Both the position numbers and the translations under genes were made by a program. A model generated the notes under the pieces. It was not told the origin of the DNA. It saw nothing but the letters and a program-made list of their open reading frames with translations, and searched no databases. A DNA stretch of 64,000 nucleotides from positions 2,108,001 through 2,172,000 of the forward strand of contig AP017424.1 in assembly GCA_002355495.1 (NCBI GenBank). The letters are read 5' to 3'. How positions within the stretch are numbered: the stretch's first letter is position 1; each line of letters starts with the position of its first letter. This DNA is from Streptomyces laurentii (lineage in GTDB: Bacteria; Actinomycetota; Actinomycetes; Streptomycetales; Streptomycetaceae). This document shows positions 1 to 8,223 of this stretch, in pieces.

Positions 1-47
1 GAGGCGGCCGCCGGGTCACCCCCCTGGCCCTGCGGGACCTTGTCCAT
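1..47 (-). CDS. N-terminus of a divergent gene cut by the window edge
   Basis: An ATG at 47 on the minus strand opens a reading frame beginning MDKVPQGQGGDPAAA that runs off the left edge. Only 15 codons are visible, so no product can be assigned. The case for a gene is positional: it diverges from a TetR regulator, and the shared region contains a strong operator-like palindrome, which is the usual layout of a TetR repressor and its target. In Streptomyces the target is often an MFS drug exporter, but that is inference. No convincing ribosome-binding site precedes the ATG. Confidence 0.35.
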   Translation of the reverse strand, partial: MDKVPQGQGGDPAAA

Positions 48-54
48 GGTGATC

Positions 55-124
55 TGACTAGTCATACGATGAGGCTAGTGTCAGCCGCTGACAATTGACA
101 AAGCATTTCATGCGCCGGTAACTG
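55..124. promoter_or_regulatory. Divergent promoter region with TetR-type operator
   Basis: A 15-bp inverted repeat with perfect 7-bp arms around one central base (TGTCAGC-C-GCTGACA) lies at 79-93, directly against TTGACA at 95-100, a consensus -35 element. TAACTG at 119-124 could be the matching -10 with an 18-bp spacer. A second perfect 10-bp palindrome, TGACTAGTCA, lies at 55-64 close to the divergent start codon. This is a textbook position for a TetR dimer to block both promoters. Binding by the adjacent regulator is inferred. Confidence 0.7.
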
Positions 125-310
125 TCATGTAGCTCACAGCGGTCCCGGCCTGGAACGGCGCGACGAGTCCGTACCGTGGAGATCTTGTCGGCGACCGCAC
201 CGGCGACCGGCGGCACTTCACGGACGATTCACCGACGATTCGTCAGCGCCGCCACCGACGGTCTCCCCGCCGACCCCCTCGAAGACCTGACGGATGAAGG
301 GCCCCCGTAC

Positions 311-946
311 GTGACACTCCCGGTTCCCGGCCTGCGCGAGCGCAAGAAGCAACGCACCCGCGACGCGCTGGTGCGCGTGGCACTGGAACTGTTCGCCACC
401 CAGGGGTACGAGCGGACCACGGTCGACGAGATCGCCGACGCCGTCGACGTCTCCCAGCGGACCTTCTTCCGCTACTTCGCCACCAAGGAGGACGTCGCCT
501 TCGCCGTCCAGCAGATGGTCGAGGACTGCTTCGTCCGCGCCCTGGCCGAACGCCCCGCCGAGGAAGGCCCGTTCGACGCCATGCGGCATGCCGCCCTCGA
601 AGTCTGGCAGACGGTCGGCGAGGCCATCCAGGAGATCGTGCCCGTCGACCTCTACCTGCGCAACTTCCAGCTCGTCGAGTCGACTCCGTCCCTCCTCGCC
701 GCCCATCTGCGCCGCTCCACGGAGATGGAGGAGAGCGTCGCCCGGCTGATCGCCGAGCGCGAGGGCCTGGACGTGGACGCGGACCCGCGCCCCCGGATCG
801 CCGTCGCCGCGTTCAGCTCGGTGCTGCGGGTGACCACCCGGCTCTGGGGCCGCGAGGGGGACCCCTCGTTCCAGTCGATCTGCGGGATCACCGAGCGGTA
901 TCTGGACCATCTCGGACCGGCGCTCGCCCCGCGCTGGCGTACGTGA
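311..946 (+). CDS. TetR family transcriptional regulator
   Basis: A 211-residue regulator. The N-terminal helix-turn-helix is clear: after RERKKQRTRDALVRVALELF comes the typical TetR sequence TTVDEIADAVDVSQRTFFRY ending in the FRYFATKED segment. The remainder is an alpha-helical ligand-binding domain with no recognisable ligand signature. I chose the GTG at 311 because GAAGGG sits about 9 nt upstream and homologous TetR proteins begin near this point. An in-frame GTG at 176 would add 45 residues of low-complexity sequence. It diverges from a truncated gene at the left edge, with an operator-like palindrome between them, so autoregulation and repression of the neighbour are likely. The ligand is unknown. 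Confidence 0.88.
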   Translation: MTLPVPGLRERKKQRTRDALVRVALELFATQGYERTTVDEIADAVDVSQRTFFRYFATKEDVAFAVQQMVEDCFVRALAERPAEEGPFDAMRHAALEVWQTVGEAIQEIVPVDLYLRNFQLVESTPSLLAAHLRRSTEMEESVARLIAEREGLDVDADPRPRIAVAAFSSVLRVTTRLWGREGDPSFQSICGITERYLDHLGPALAPRWRT

Positions 947-1206
947 CCGACGCCACACCGGCACCGGGGTCCGCCCCCTCCTCCCCGCCCCCTCCGCACC
1001 CGGCCGATCCGCCCCGCCGCGCGCGACACCTCCGCGACACCCCCGTGCCGGCGCCCGTGACCGGCCGGTCACGGCCCGCACGCGACGCCGTCCGAAAACG
1101 GCCGGACACCCCCGTCCGCGCGTACGTGATCTCACCCACCGTCACCCTCGCCTCCCCCGCCCGGTGATACGGGTCACCTGGCGCACGGGCACTTAGGGAA
1201 GCCCCC

Positions 1207-1212
1207 TAGGGT
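1207..1212 (+). promoter_or_regulatory. -10 box of a probable leaderless promoter
   Basis: TAGGGT ends 8 nt before the ATG at 1221, so transcription should start at or beside the start codon. No ribosome-binding site precedes this ATG, which fits a leaderless message. The 947-1206 stretch before it holds no supportable gene. Upstream, GGTGA and TCACC form a short inverted repeat around 1173-1188, a possible operator. Confidence 0.55.
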
Positions 1213-1220
1213 GACCCCCA

Positions 1221-2432
1221 ATGCCTTCCTTCGACTCCTCGCCCACCCTCTCCGTCTGGCGGATGCTGCTCGCGCTCGCCGTGGTGTTCGTCCTCCTCGC
1301 GACCACCGGGTGGACCACGATCCGGCCCCAGCCGACGGCCAAGGACGCCCGCTCCCAGGACCTCGTCGCCTGGGCGCACGACCGGATCGGGCGGCGCGTG
1401 CTGCCCGACCCGTCGGCCCCGGCCCGTACGGTGGCGGCGTTCTTCGCCTCCCTGCGGCCCGCCCAGCGCCTCCGGCTCGCCGAAGCCCACCCCCTCGTCG
1501 TGGGCAACCTCGACGGCGTCCCCGTCTCCCTGCGGTACCGCGCCAACCGGATCTCCCTGGCCCGCGCGCTCGCCGCCGAACGCCCGCGCCTCGACGATCC
1601 GCGGCTCACCCCGGACGGCCATCAGGAGGCCCGGCGGCGGGTCGACCGCTTCGCGTCCCTGCTGCGCCCCGGCCGCCAGATCCTCGCCTTCGACCCGGGC
1701 GGCGCGGGGCGTACGGCGGAGGTGCTGGGCGACCTGGAGCGGGCCCGGCGGGTGTCGGTGATCGTGCCCGGCGTCGACACCAATCTGCTCACCTTCCAGA
1801 AGACCGCGCGCCGTTACTCGGCTCCCGCCGGGATGGCGGACTCGCTGTACGCCGCCGAGCGTGCCGCCGACCCCCGGTCCCGTACCGCCGTCATCGCCTG
1901 GGCCGACTACACGGCGCCGGTCGGGGTCGGCATCGACGCGGCCATGGGGCGGCTCGCCGAGAACGGCGCGGTGCGGCTCGTCGGCCTCACCACCGCGCTG
2001 CCCGGGGACGCGCGCGTGGTGCTCTTCTGCCACAGTTACGGCTCCGTGCTGTGCGGGGTCGCCGCGCCGCGGCTGCCCGATCGGGTCACCGATGTCGTGG
2101 TGGCCGGCAGTCCGGGGATGCGGGCCGACCGGGCCGCCGATCTGGACACCCGGGCCCGGGTGTGGGCGATGCGGGACGCCGACGACTGGATCGCGGACGT
2201 GCCGCACCTGGAGCTGGGCGGGGTCGGGCACGGCACCGATCCGGTGGCGCCGGAGTTCGGGGCGCGGCTGCTGTCGGCGGCGGGCGCGAACGGGCACGCC
2301 GGGTACTTCGAGCCGGGGACCCGGAGCCTCGCGAACTTCGCGGCGCTCGGAGTCGGCTCGTTTCGTTCGTTGAGCTGCGCGAGCGCCGACAGCGCTTGTC
2401 TCCGCGGAATCTTCGGCGCGACAGCGGGCTGA
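1221..2432 (+). CDS. Membrane-anchored alpha/beta hydrolase, DUF1023 family
   Basis: A 403-residue protein with one hydrophobic N-terminal segment (about residues 12-32) that should act as a signal anchor, putting the catalytic domain outside the membrane. The C-terminal half carries the alpha/beta-hydrolase nucleophile elbow FCHSYGSVLCG with Ser272 as presumed nucleophile, and downstream the ADDWIADVPHLELGGVGHGTDP segment, typical of DUF1023, which supplies the acid/histidine region. A paralogue with the same elbow lies at 5969-6949, on the other side of a two-component system. The substrate is unknown; lipid or ester hydrolysis in the envelope is plausible. The start is supported by a -10 box 8 nt upstream. 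Confidence 0.82.
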   Translation: MPSFDSSPTLSVWRMLLALAVVFVLLATTGWTTIRPQPTAKDARSQDLVAWAHDRIGRRVLPDPSAPARTVAAFFASLRPAQRLRLAEAHPLVVGNLDGVPVSLRYRANRISLARALAAERPRLDDPRLTPDGHQEARRRVDRFASLLRPGRQILAFDPGGAGRTAEVLGDLERARRVSVIVPGVDTNLLTFQKTARRYSAPAGMADSLYAAERAADPRSRTAVIAWADYTAPVGVGIDAAMGRLAENGAVRLVGLTTALPGDARVVLFCHSYGSVLCGVAAPRLPDRVTDVVVAGSPGMRADRAADLDTRARVWAMRDADDWIADVPHLELGGVGHGTDPVAPEFGARLLSAAGANGHAGYFEPGTRSLANFAALGVGSFRSLSCASADSACLRGIFGATAG

Positions 2433-2508
2433 CGCGCGTAGATCACGCCATTTTTACGGTACTTACGGAGGGGCGACGTCCGGGCATACGCCGCATACGA
2501 TGAGGCGC

Positions 2509-3408
2509 ATGGGTGATGAGCTGGCCGGAATTCATGCCACCTGGGAGTTCGAGAGCGACGCCGTCGTCATCCGCTTCGAACGGGGGATTCGTATACCGAA
2601 GCTCTTCCAGGCACTGCGCGAGCGGCGCATCCCGCACGAGGCACTGGCGTCGGTGACGCTCGCGCCGGGCGCGCGGGGGACCGTCGTGCTGCACGCCGTG
2701 CCGAGAGCGGGGGCCGATCCGCTGATCGAGGCGGCGGCGGGGCAGCTGAAGTGCGGGAACGACCCGTACCGCCTCGTGCTGCCCGCCGACCGGGAGACGC
2801 TCGCCGAGTACTACCGCGACGAACTGCTCGCCGCGCTCGCGCCGCTGGACACCGAACGGCCCGCGGACGGCTTCCTGGTGGAGGCGCCGCGCGGGCCGCA
2901 GTCCTTCAAGGCGTACGACGGGAAGGCCTACTTCGACGGGGTGTCCGAGGTGGCGTTCCGCTGGTCGTGGTCGGGGGCGTCCTCGGAGAAGTGGAAGGCG
3001 GGCGACCAGACCTTCCAGGCGCGTGAGCTGAGCGGCGTCGAGTGGCGTTCGCCGGAGCTGTTCGAGGGCTATCTGCGGCTGCTGCCCCGGGACCGGGAGG
3101 CCGTGCCGGACGGTGGGCAGGGGGGGCGGCCGGCGATGCCGCCGGACCACGACCCGGCCGCGCTCGTGTTCGGCGGCGGGCGGGGGCCGGTGCACCAGTC
3201 GCTGCCGTTCGCGGCGGCCGTCCTCGCGGCGGTACGGGGCGGTGGCGCGGGCGCGCGGGTGCCGGTCGCGGTGCCGGCGGCGACGCGGCCGAGGGATCCC
3301 GCGGGAGTTGCTGAAAGGATTCGGCACTTGAGCGAACTGCATCAGGCGGGGCTCGTCACGGACGAGGAGTTCAGCGTGAAGAAGGCGGAACTGCTCGCCG
3401 AGCTGTAG
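2509..3408 (+). CDS. DUF4429 and SHOCT domain protein
   Basis: A 299-residue soluble protein. The N-terminal two thirds contain two beta-rich DUF4429-like units, the first around GIHATWEFESDAVVIRFERG. The last 30 residues (IRHLSELHQAGLVTDEEFSVKK and following) are a SHOCT helix pair, a short C-terminal oligomerisation module often found in actinobacterial proteins of unknown role. I chose the ATG at 2509 over the in-frame ATG at 2500 because TACGAT at 2496-2501 lies exactly 7 nt before it, the leaderless spacing seen repeatedly in this window. The biochemical function is unknown. It sits alone between a hydrolase and a two-component operon. Confidence 0.8.
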   Translation: MGDELAGIHATWEFESDAVVIRFERGIRIPKLFQALRERRIPHEALASVTLAPGARGTVVLHAVPRAGADPLIEAAAGQLKCGNDPYRLVLPADRETLAEYYRDELLAALAPLDTERPADGFLVEAPRGPQSFKAYDGKAYFDGVSEVAFRWSWSGASSEKWKAGDQTFQARELSGVEWRSPELFEGYLRLLPRDREAVPDGGQGGRPAMPPDHDPAALVFGGGRGPVHQSLPFAAAVLAAVRGGGAGARVPVAVPAATRPRDPAGVAERIRHLSELHQAGLVTDEEFSVKKAELLAEL

Positions 3409-3462
3409 CGCCCGGTATCAGGGGTGCCCCGCGCGGACCGCGGGCCGGCGGCCGGGTCTCGT

Positions 3463-3528
3463 ACCCGGGTATGACCTCGCGGTCCGTCCCCGGGTATGAC
3501 GTCCCGCTCTCCGGCCGCTGCCTACCCT
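3463..3528 (+). promoter_or_regulatory. Promoter of the two-component operon with phased direct repeats
   Basis: The sequence CCCGGGTATGAC occurs at 3464-3475 and again at 3489-3500, 25 bp apart. The -10 box TACCCT lies at 3523-3528, 20 bp after the second GACGT. The same pair, with the same 25-bp phase and the same 20-bp distance to a TACCTT box, precedes the hydrolase at 5969. I infer that these are binding sites for the response regulator encoded at 5091-5783, giving autoregulation plus control of that hydrolase. Confidence 0.65.
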
Positions 3529-3537
3529 GGGCGGGCC

Positions 3538-5088
3538 ATGAAGGATGACACGGAAGTCCCCGAAGCCCCCAGCGCCGTCCGGGAAGACCCCGATCCCCCG
3601 GGCATACGGTCCGCCGGACGCGCGGCGCGCGCCCGGGCCGCCGCCGTACGCGGGGCCGCGGCCGTACGCACCGGTGCCCGCGCGACCGCCCGCGGCGCCT
3701 CGGCCGTGAACGCCCTCGCCGGCCGGGCCGGCACCGCGCTCGCGTCCCCGTCCTGGCGCGAGGAGGCGCTGCTCGCCCGCGCCGCGTCGCCGTGGGTGCG
3801 CGGGCTGCCGTACGCGGTCGCCTTCGTGCTCGTCGTCGTGCTGCTGCCCGTCACCATCACGCTCCTGATCAACGAGTACGGGGTGAACGGCGCCCTCGCC
3901 GGTCTCGTCGGCACCGCCCAGACCGCCCCGCTGCTGCTCGCGGTGACCCGGCCGCGCCAGGCCTGGTGGGTGATCTTCGTGGCGGACCTGGCCGGCGCCG
4001 TCTTCATGCGCCTGGCCGGCCCGCCGCTCGACCTGCCCTGGCCGTGGACGCCGACCGTGGTGATCGGCTACCTGGCGCTGATGGTGGCGCTCGGGGCGCG
4101 CGAGACGCGGCGCACGCTGCTCGGGGTGTGGCTGATGACCGGGGCGGCCGGGGCGCTGTTCGCGCTCGTCTCGCCCAGCCGGGTGGACGGCATCCCGATC
4201 GTCCTGTTCGTGCTCAGCGGTGTGCTGCTGCTGCTCACCATGACCCTGCGCTGGCGCGGCGAGGCGGAGCGGCGGCTGATGGAGCAGGAGACCATCAGCG
4301 AGGCGGAGCGGGCCCGTCGCACGCTCCTCGAGGAACGCGCCCGGATCGCCCGCGAGTTGCACGACGTGGTCGCCCACCACATGTCGGTGATCACGGTGCA
4401 GGCGGACTCCGCGCCGTACCGCATCCCCGATCTTCCGGAGCAGGCCCGTGAGGAGTTCGCGTCGATCGCGGCCGGGGCGCGCGAGTCGCTGGCGGAGATG
4501 CGGCGGCTGCTGGCGCTGCTGCGCAGCGAGGGCGCGGAGGGCGAACGGGCCCCGCAGCCGGGCCTGGACCGGGTGCCGCAGCTGGTGGAGGCGACGGTAC
4601 GGGCCGGGGTGCCGGCCGCGTTGTCGCTCGCGGCGGCCGGGCTCGACGGGCTGCCGCAGGCGGTGGAGCTGTCGGCGTACCGGATCGTGCAGGAGGCGCT
4701 GGCCAATGTGGTCCGGCACGCGCCGGGCGCCACCACGCGGGTGTCGGTACGGGTCGACGACGAGGGGCTGCTGAACGTCCTGGTCGTCAACGGGCCGCCG
4801 ACCCACACCGGTTCGCCGGTCGAGGGCGGCGACGGGACCGGGCACGGGCTCGTCGGGATGCGGGAGCGCGTACGGTTGACGGGTGGCTCGCTCGACACCG
4901 GGCCGCTGCCGGACGGCGGTTTCCGGGTCGCCGCCCGGCTGCCGACCGGTGCCGCCGGGCCGGCCCCTGGACCGGACCCCGCCGATGCGGCCGGGGCGGC
5001 CCGTACGGCCGGTGCGCGCCGTACGACCGACACGGCCCGGACAGCCGGCACCGCGACCGCGGACGGCGGCCCGGCCGACGACAGCTGA
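3538..5088 (+). CDS. DesK/NarX-type sensor histidine kinase
   Basis: A 516-residue kinase. An Ala/Arg-rich cytosolic N-terminus (about 80 residues) is followed by about five hydrophobic segments (roughly residues 85-235), a coiled linker rich in Glu/Arg, the HisKA_3 dimerisation segment ERARIARELHDVVAHHMSVI with phospho-acceptor His275, and a HATPase domain ending in GHGLVGMRERVRLTGG. The C-terminal tail is a Thr/Ala-rich, low-complexity stretch. The partner regulator starts 2 nt after its stop. The ATG at 3538 is preferred because a TACCCT -10 box ends 9 nt before it; an ATG at 3496 would lie inside the repeat operator. The stimulus is unknown; the multi-pass membrane part suggests envelope or membrane stress. 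Confidence 0.87.
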   Translation: MKDDTEVPEAPSAVREDPDPPGIRSAGRAARARAAAVRGAAAVRTGARATARGASAVNALAGRAGTALASPSWREEALLARAASPWVRGLPYAVAFVLVVVLLPVTITLLINEYGVNGALAGLVGTAQTAPLLLAVTRPRQAWWVIFVADLAGAVFMRLAGPPLDLPWPWTPTVVIGYLALMVALGARETRRTLLGVWLMTGAAGALFALVSPSRVDGIPIVLFVLSGVLLLLTMTLRWRGEAERRLMEQETISEAERARRTLLEERARIARELHDVVAHHMSVITVQADSAPYRIPDLPEQAREEFASIAAGARESLAEMRRLLALLRSEGAEGERAPQPGLDRVPQLVEATVRAGVPAALSLAAAGLDGLPQAVELSAYRIVQEALANVVRHAPGATTRVSVRVDDEGLLNVLVVNGPPTHTGSPVEGGDGTGHGLVGMRERVRLTGGSLDTGPLPDGGFRVAARLPTGAAGPAPGPDPADAAGAARTAGARRTTDTARTAGTATADGGPADDS

Positions 5089-5090
5089 GG

Positions 5091-5783
5091 ATGCCCGTGC
5101 CCGAGACCATTCGCGTGATCATCGTCGACGACCAGGCCATGGTGCGGGCCGGGTTCGCCGCCCTGCTCGCCGCGCAGCCCGACATCGACGTGGTGGGCGA
5201 GGCGCCGGACGGCCGGCAGGGCGTGGAGGTGGCGCGCGCCGCGCACCCGGACGTCGTGCTCATGGACGTACGGATGCCGGAGCTCGACGGCCTTTCGGCG
5301 GCGCGCGAGATCCTGAACCCGCCCCCCGGGGTGACGCACCGCCCCAAGGTGCTCATGCTGACCACCTTCGACGTGGACGACTACGTGTACGAGGCGCTGC
5401 GCGCCGGGGCGTCCGGCTTCCTCCTCAAGGACGCGCCGCCGGCCGATCTCATCGCGGCCGTACGGATCGTGGCGGCCGGCGAGGCGCTGCTGGCGCCGTC
5501 CGTGACCCGGCGGCTGATCGCCGATTTCGCCGCGTCCCGGCCCGCGCCGCGCTCCGACCGGGTGGCGCTGCGGCTCAACGGGCTCACGCCGCGCGAGACC
5601 GAGGTCCTCGAACTGATCGCGCGGGGCCTGTCGAACCAGGAGATCGCCGGAAAGCTCGTGCTGGCCGAGCAGACGGTGAAGACGCACATCGGACGGGTAC
5701 TGGCCAAGCTGGACCTGCGCGACCGGGCGCAGGCGGTGATCTTCGCGTACGAGTCGGGGCTCGTGACGCCCGGCACCAGGTAG
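5091..5783 (+). CDS. NarL/LuxR-type response regulator
   Basis: A 230-residue regulator. The receiver domain shows the acidic pair Asp13-Asp14, phospho-acceptor Asp59 in VVLMDVRMPE, and the conserved Lys in GFLLKDAPP. The C-terminal LuxR helix-turn-helix is LTPRETEVLELIARGLSNQE followed by EQTVKTHIGRVLAKL. It is translated 2 nt after the kinase stop, so the two form one operon. Matched direct repeats before the kinase gene and before the hydrolase at 5969 are the likely binding sites. Confidence 0.9.
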   Translation: MPVPETIRVIIVDDQAMVRAGFAALLAAQPDIDVVGEAPDGRQGVEVARAAHPDVVLMDVRMPELDGLSAAREILNPPPGVTHRPKVLMLTTFDVDDYVYEALRAGASGFLLKDAPPADLIAAVRIVAAGEALLAPSVTRRLIADFAASRPAPRSDRVALRLNGLTPRETEVLELIARGLSNQEIAGKLVLAEQTVKTHIGRVLAKLDLRDRAQAVIFAYESGLVTPGTR

Positions 5784-5856
5784 GCGGGCCGGGGCGGGGT
5801 GTTCCCCCGGGGATATCCCCACCCCCGGTCTGCGGGCCGCCGCTCCTCCACCCCCA

Positions 5857-5922
5857 CCCCCGGTATCGCTTCGCGGTTGGCGCCCCGGTGTGACGTGCCG
5901 CCACCCCTCCGCTTCCTACCTT
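5857..5922 (+). promoter_or_regulatory. Hydrolase promoter with the same phased repeats as the kinase promoter
   Basis: CCCCGGTAT (from 5858) and CCCCGGTGTGACGT (5883-5896) are 25 bp apart. TACCTT at 5917-5922 is the presumed -10 box, 20 bp after the second repeat. Repeat sequence, phase and distance to the -10 match the promoter of the kinase operon at 3463-3528, so both promoters probably answer to the same response regulator. Confidence 0.62.
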
Positions 5923-5968
5923 CCTCTCGCCACACCGAGGACGTCAGGAACGGAAAGGGGAGGCCCCC

Positions 5969-6949
5969 ATGCGCCGCTTCACCAGGACTTTGGCCGCCGC
6001 CGTGCTCACCGCCACCATGGTGGCCGGGACCGCGGGCTGGGCGTCGGGGAACCCCCAGCGGCCGGTGACCGGTTCACCGGCCGGGACGGCGGCCTGGGTC
6101 GCCGACGGGATGCCCGATCCGGGCTCCCTGACGCCTGATCAGGTCGCCGCGTACTTCCAGGGGTTGGGCGAGGCCGGGCGCCAACGCCTGCTGCGCGAGC
6201 ACCCCGACGTCGTCGGCAACCTCGACGGCGCCCCGCTCGCGCTGCGGTACGCCGCCAACGCCCGTACGTCGCGGGGGCGGTTCGCGGGGCAGCAGGTGCT
6301 GGCGTACGACCCGCGGGGGCGCGGGCAGGCCGTGCTCGTCCTGGGCGACCTGGCGACGGCCGCGCACGTGGCGGTGATCGTGCCCGGGTCCGACACCGAC
6401 GCGGACCATCTGACGAAGCTGCGGGACAAGGCCATCGCGCTGTACGAGGCGGCCGGCGGCCGGACGGCCGTCGTCGCCTGGGCCGGTTACACGACCCCGG
6501 TCGGCGTCGGCCTGGACGCGGCCACCGGGACACTGGCGGAGGCGGGCGCGGCGCGGCTCGTCCGCTTCACGCGGGGGCTGCGGGCCGTGGGCGCCGCCGA
6601 ACCGGCGCTGTTCTGCCACAGTTACGGGTCGGTGGTGTGCGGGCTCGCCGCGGGCGGGGTCCGGGCCACGGACCTGGTCGCGATCGCCTCCCCCGGCATG
6701 CGCGCCGACGACGTGGCCGGGCTCGGCACCGGTGCGCGGGTGTGGGCGGCGAAGGATCCGGACGACTGGATCGACCGGGTGCCGAACGTCGAGTTCGCGG
6801 GGCTCGGGCACGGCACCGACCCGACCGACCCCGCGTTCGGGGCCCGCCGCGTGCCGGCCGCCGACGCCCACGGCCACGACGGCTACTTCACGCCCGGTAC
6901 GTCCTCGCTGCGCGCGTTCGCCGCGATCGCCGAGGGGGCGGCCCGATGA
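5969..6949 (+). CDS. Secreted alpha/beta hydrolase, DUF1023 family
   Basis: A 326-residue protein with a classic signal peptide (MRRFTRTLAAAVLTATMVAG, cleavage near residue 26-30). The nucleophile elbow FCHSYGSVVCG places the presumed nucleophile at Ser218, and DDWIDRVPNVEFAGLGHGTDP matches the same region of its paralogue at 1221-2432. A strong ribosome-binding site (AAGGGGAGG) precedes the ATG. Its stop overlaps the next start by 4 nt, coupling it to a membrane acyltransferase. The shared phased repeats upstream suggest control by the adjacent response regulator. The substrate is unknown; the pairing with an acyltransferase suggests acyl-ester chemistry on an exported or envelope molecule, which is inference. 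Confidence 0.84.
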   Translation: MRRFTRTLAAAVLTATMVAGTAGWASGNPQRPVTGSPAGTAAWVADGMPDPGSLTPDQVAAYFQGLGEAGRQRLLREHPDVVGNLDGAPLALRYAANARTSRGRFAGQQVLAYDPRGRGQAVLVLGDLATAAHVAVIVPGSDTDADHLTKLRDKAIALYEAAGGRTAVVAWAGYTTPVGVGLDAATGTLAEAGAARLVRFTRGLRAVGAAEPALFCHSYGSVVCGLAAGGVRATDLVAIASPGMRADDVAGLGTGARVWAAKDPDDWIDRVPNVEFAGLGHGTDPTDPAFGARRVPAADAHGHDGYFTPGTSSLRAFAAIAEGAAR

Positions 6950-8181
6950 AGACGCCGCGCGTGCTGACGACGCTCTCCCGCACCGCCTCCACGATCGAGG
7001 CCCGCACCCCCGTCCACCGCGACCGGGCGATCGACGGCCTGCGCGCGCTCGCGCTGCTCGCCGTCCCCACCGGGCACTGGCTGCTCGGCGGCTTCACCCT
7101 GTCCCCCGCCGACGGCGCGATCCACAACGCGAGCCCGCTGAGCACGTTCGGGGGTCTCGCGCCGGTCAGCTGGGTGCTGCAGATGCTGGGGATCTTCTTC
7201 CTGGTCGGCGGCTACGCCTCGGCCCTCTCCTACCGCCGCCACCGGGACCGCCAGGGCACCACCCGCGCCTGGCTGACGGGCCGGATCGCCCGCCTGGGCC
7301 GGCCGGTGCTCGGCGTGACCGCCGTGTGGGCGGCGCTCCTCCCGGCGCTGCGATACGGCTTCGACGTGCCCGTCGCCACCCTGCGTACCGCGTCGACGCT
7401 CGTCATCCAGCCCCTGTGGTTCGTGGGCGTGTACGTGGTGGTCACCGCGCTCACCCCGTACTGCGTCCGCGCCGCCCGCCGGCTCGGGGCGTGGGCGGCG
7501 GCGCCGCTGCTCGGCTCGGTCGCCGTCGTCGACTTCCTGCGTTACGGGCCGTACGCGGACGCCATGCCGTCCTGGCTCGGCGCGCTCACCATCCTGCCGG
7601 GCTGGCTGTTCGCCTATCAGCTGGGCGTGTCCTGGGGCGAGGGGCGGCTGACCCGCCGGCACGCGTGGGGGCTGCTCGCGGGCGGGGCCGTGCTGTTCGC
7701 CGCGCTGCTGCTGTGGTGCGGCTACCCGGCCTCGATGGTGGGTGTGCCGGGCGCGGACCGCACCAACTCGCATCCGCCGTCGCTGCTCGTCCTCGCCCTC
7801 GCGGCCACGCAGAGCGGTGCGGCGATCCTGCTGCGCGGACGGCTGGCGGCGCTGCTGCGGCGGCCGGCGCTGTGGGCGCCGGTCGTCGTGATCAACCTGT
7901 CGGCGATGACGATCCTGTGCTGGCACCAGACGGCGATGCTGGCGGCCGCGATCCCGGCCTCGTACGGGGGCGAGCTCACCGGGCTGGTCGGCGCGCCCGA
8001 CTCGGCGGGCTGGATCCTGGCGCGGCTGGCGTGGATGCCGGTGTTCGCGCTGCTGCTCGTCCTGATCGGCCGGTACGCCCGGACCTTCGAGTCCCCGTGG
8101 ACCCGGACCGGGCCGGCGCGGCGGGCTCTCGCGGGCGCGCTGGCGGCGGGGTTCGCGGTGTTCGCGCTGGGTCTGGCGTGA
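6946..8181 (+). CDS. Multi-pass membrane acyltransferase (acyltransferase 3/OafA-like)
   Basis: A 411-residue integral membrane protein. The start region RDRAIDGLRALALLAVPTGH is the signature opening of acyltransferase-3 proteins, including the conserved Arg and the His-like site near the first helix. About ten hydrophobic helices follow. The family moves acyl groups from the cytoplasm onto sugars, lipids or peptides at the membrane. ATG overlaps the stop of the secreted hydrolase (ATGA), so the two are translationally coupled. The acceptor molecule cannot be read from the sequence. Confidence 0.8.
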   Translation: MKTPRVLTTLSRTASTIEARTPVHRDRAIDGLRALALLAVPTGHWLLGGFTLSPADGAIHNASPLSTFGGLAPVSWVLQMLGIFFLVGGYASALSYRRHRDRQGTTRAWLTGRIARLGRPVLGVTAVWAALLPALRYGFDVPVATLRTASTLVIQPLWFVGVYVVVTALTPYCVRAARRLGAWAAAPLLGSVAVVDFLRYGPYADAMPSWLGALTILPGWLFAYQLGVSWGEGRLTRRHAWGLLAGGAVLFAALLLWCGYPASMVGVPGADRTNSHPPSLLVLALAATQSGAAILLRGRLAALLRRPALWAPVVVINLSAMTILCWHQTAMLAAAIPASYGGELTGLVGAPDSAGWILARLAWMPVFALLLVLIGRYARTFESPWTRTGPARRALAGALAAGFAVFALGLA

Positions 8182-8223
8182 GGACGCGGCCGGGCGCGGC
8201 GGGCCTTCGCGGCCCTTCGCGGC

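Noticed and set aside
218..1135. Minus-strand frame of 305 codons over the TetR gene
   Set aside because: Shadow of the real TetR gene; composition is Arg/Gly/Val-rich without motifs.
943..1167. Open frame of 74 codons on the plus strand after the first TetR gene
   Set aside because: It is Pro/Arg-rich low-complexity sequence without a ribosome-binding site; it reads like GC-rich non-coding DNA.
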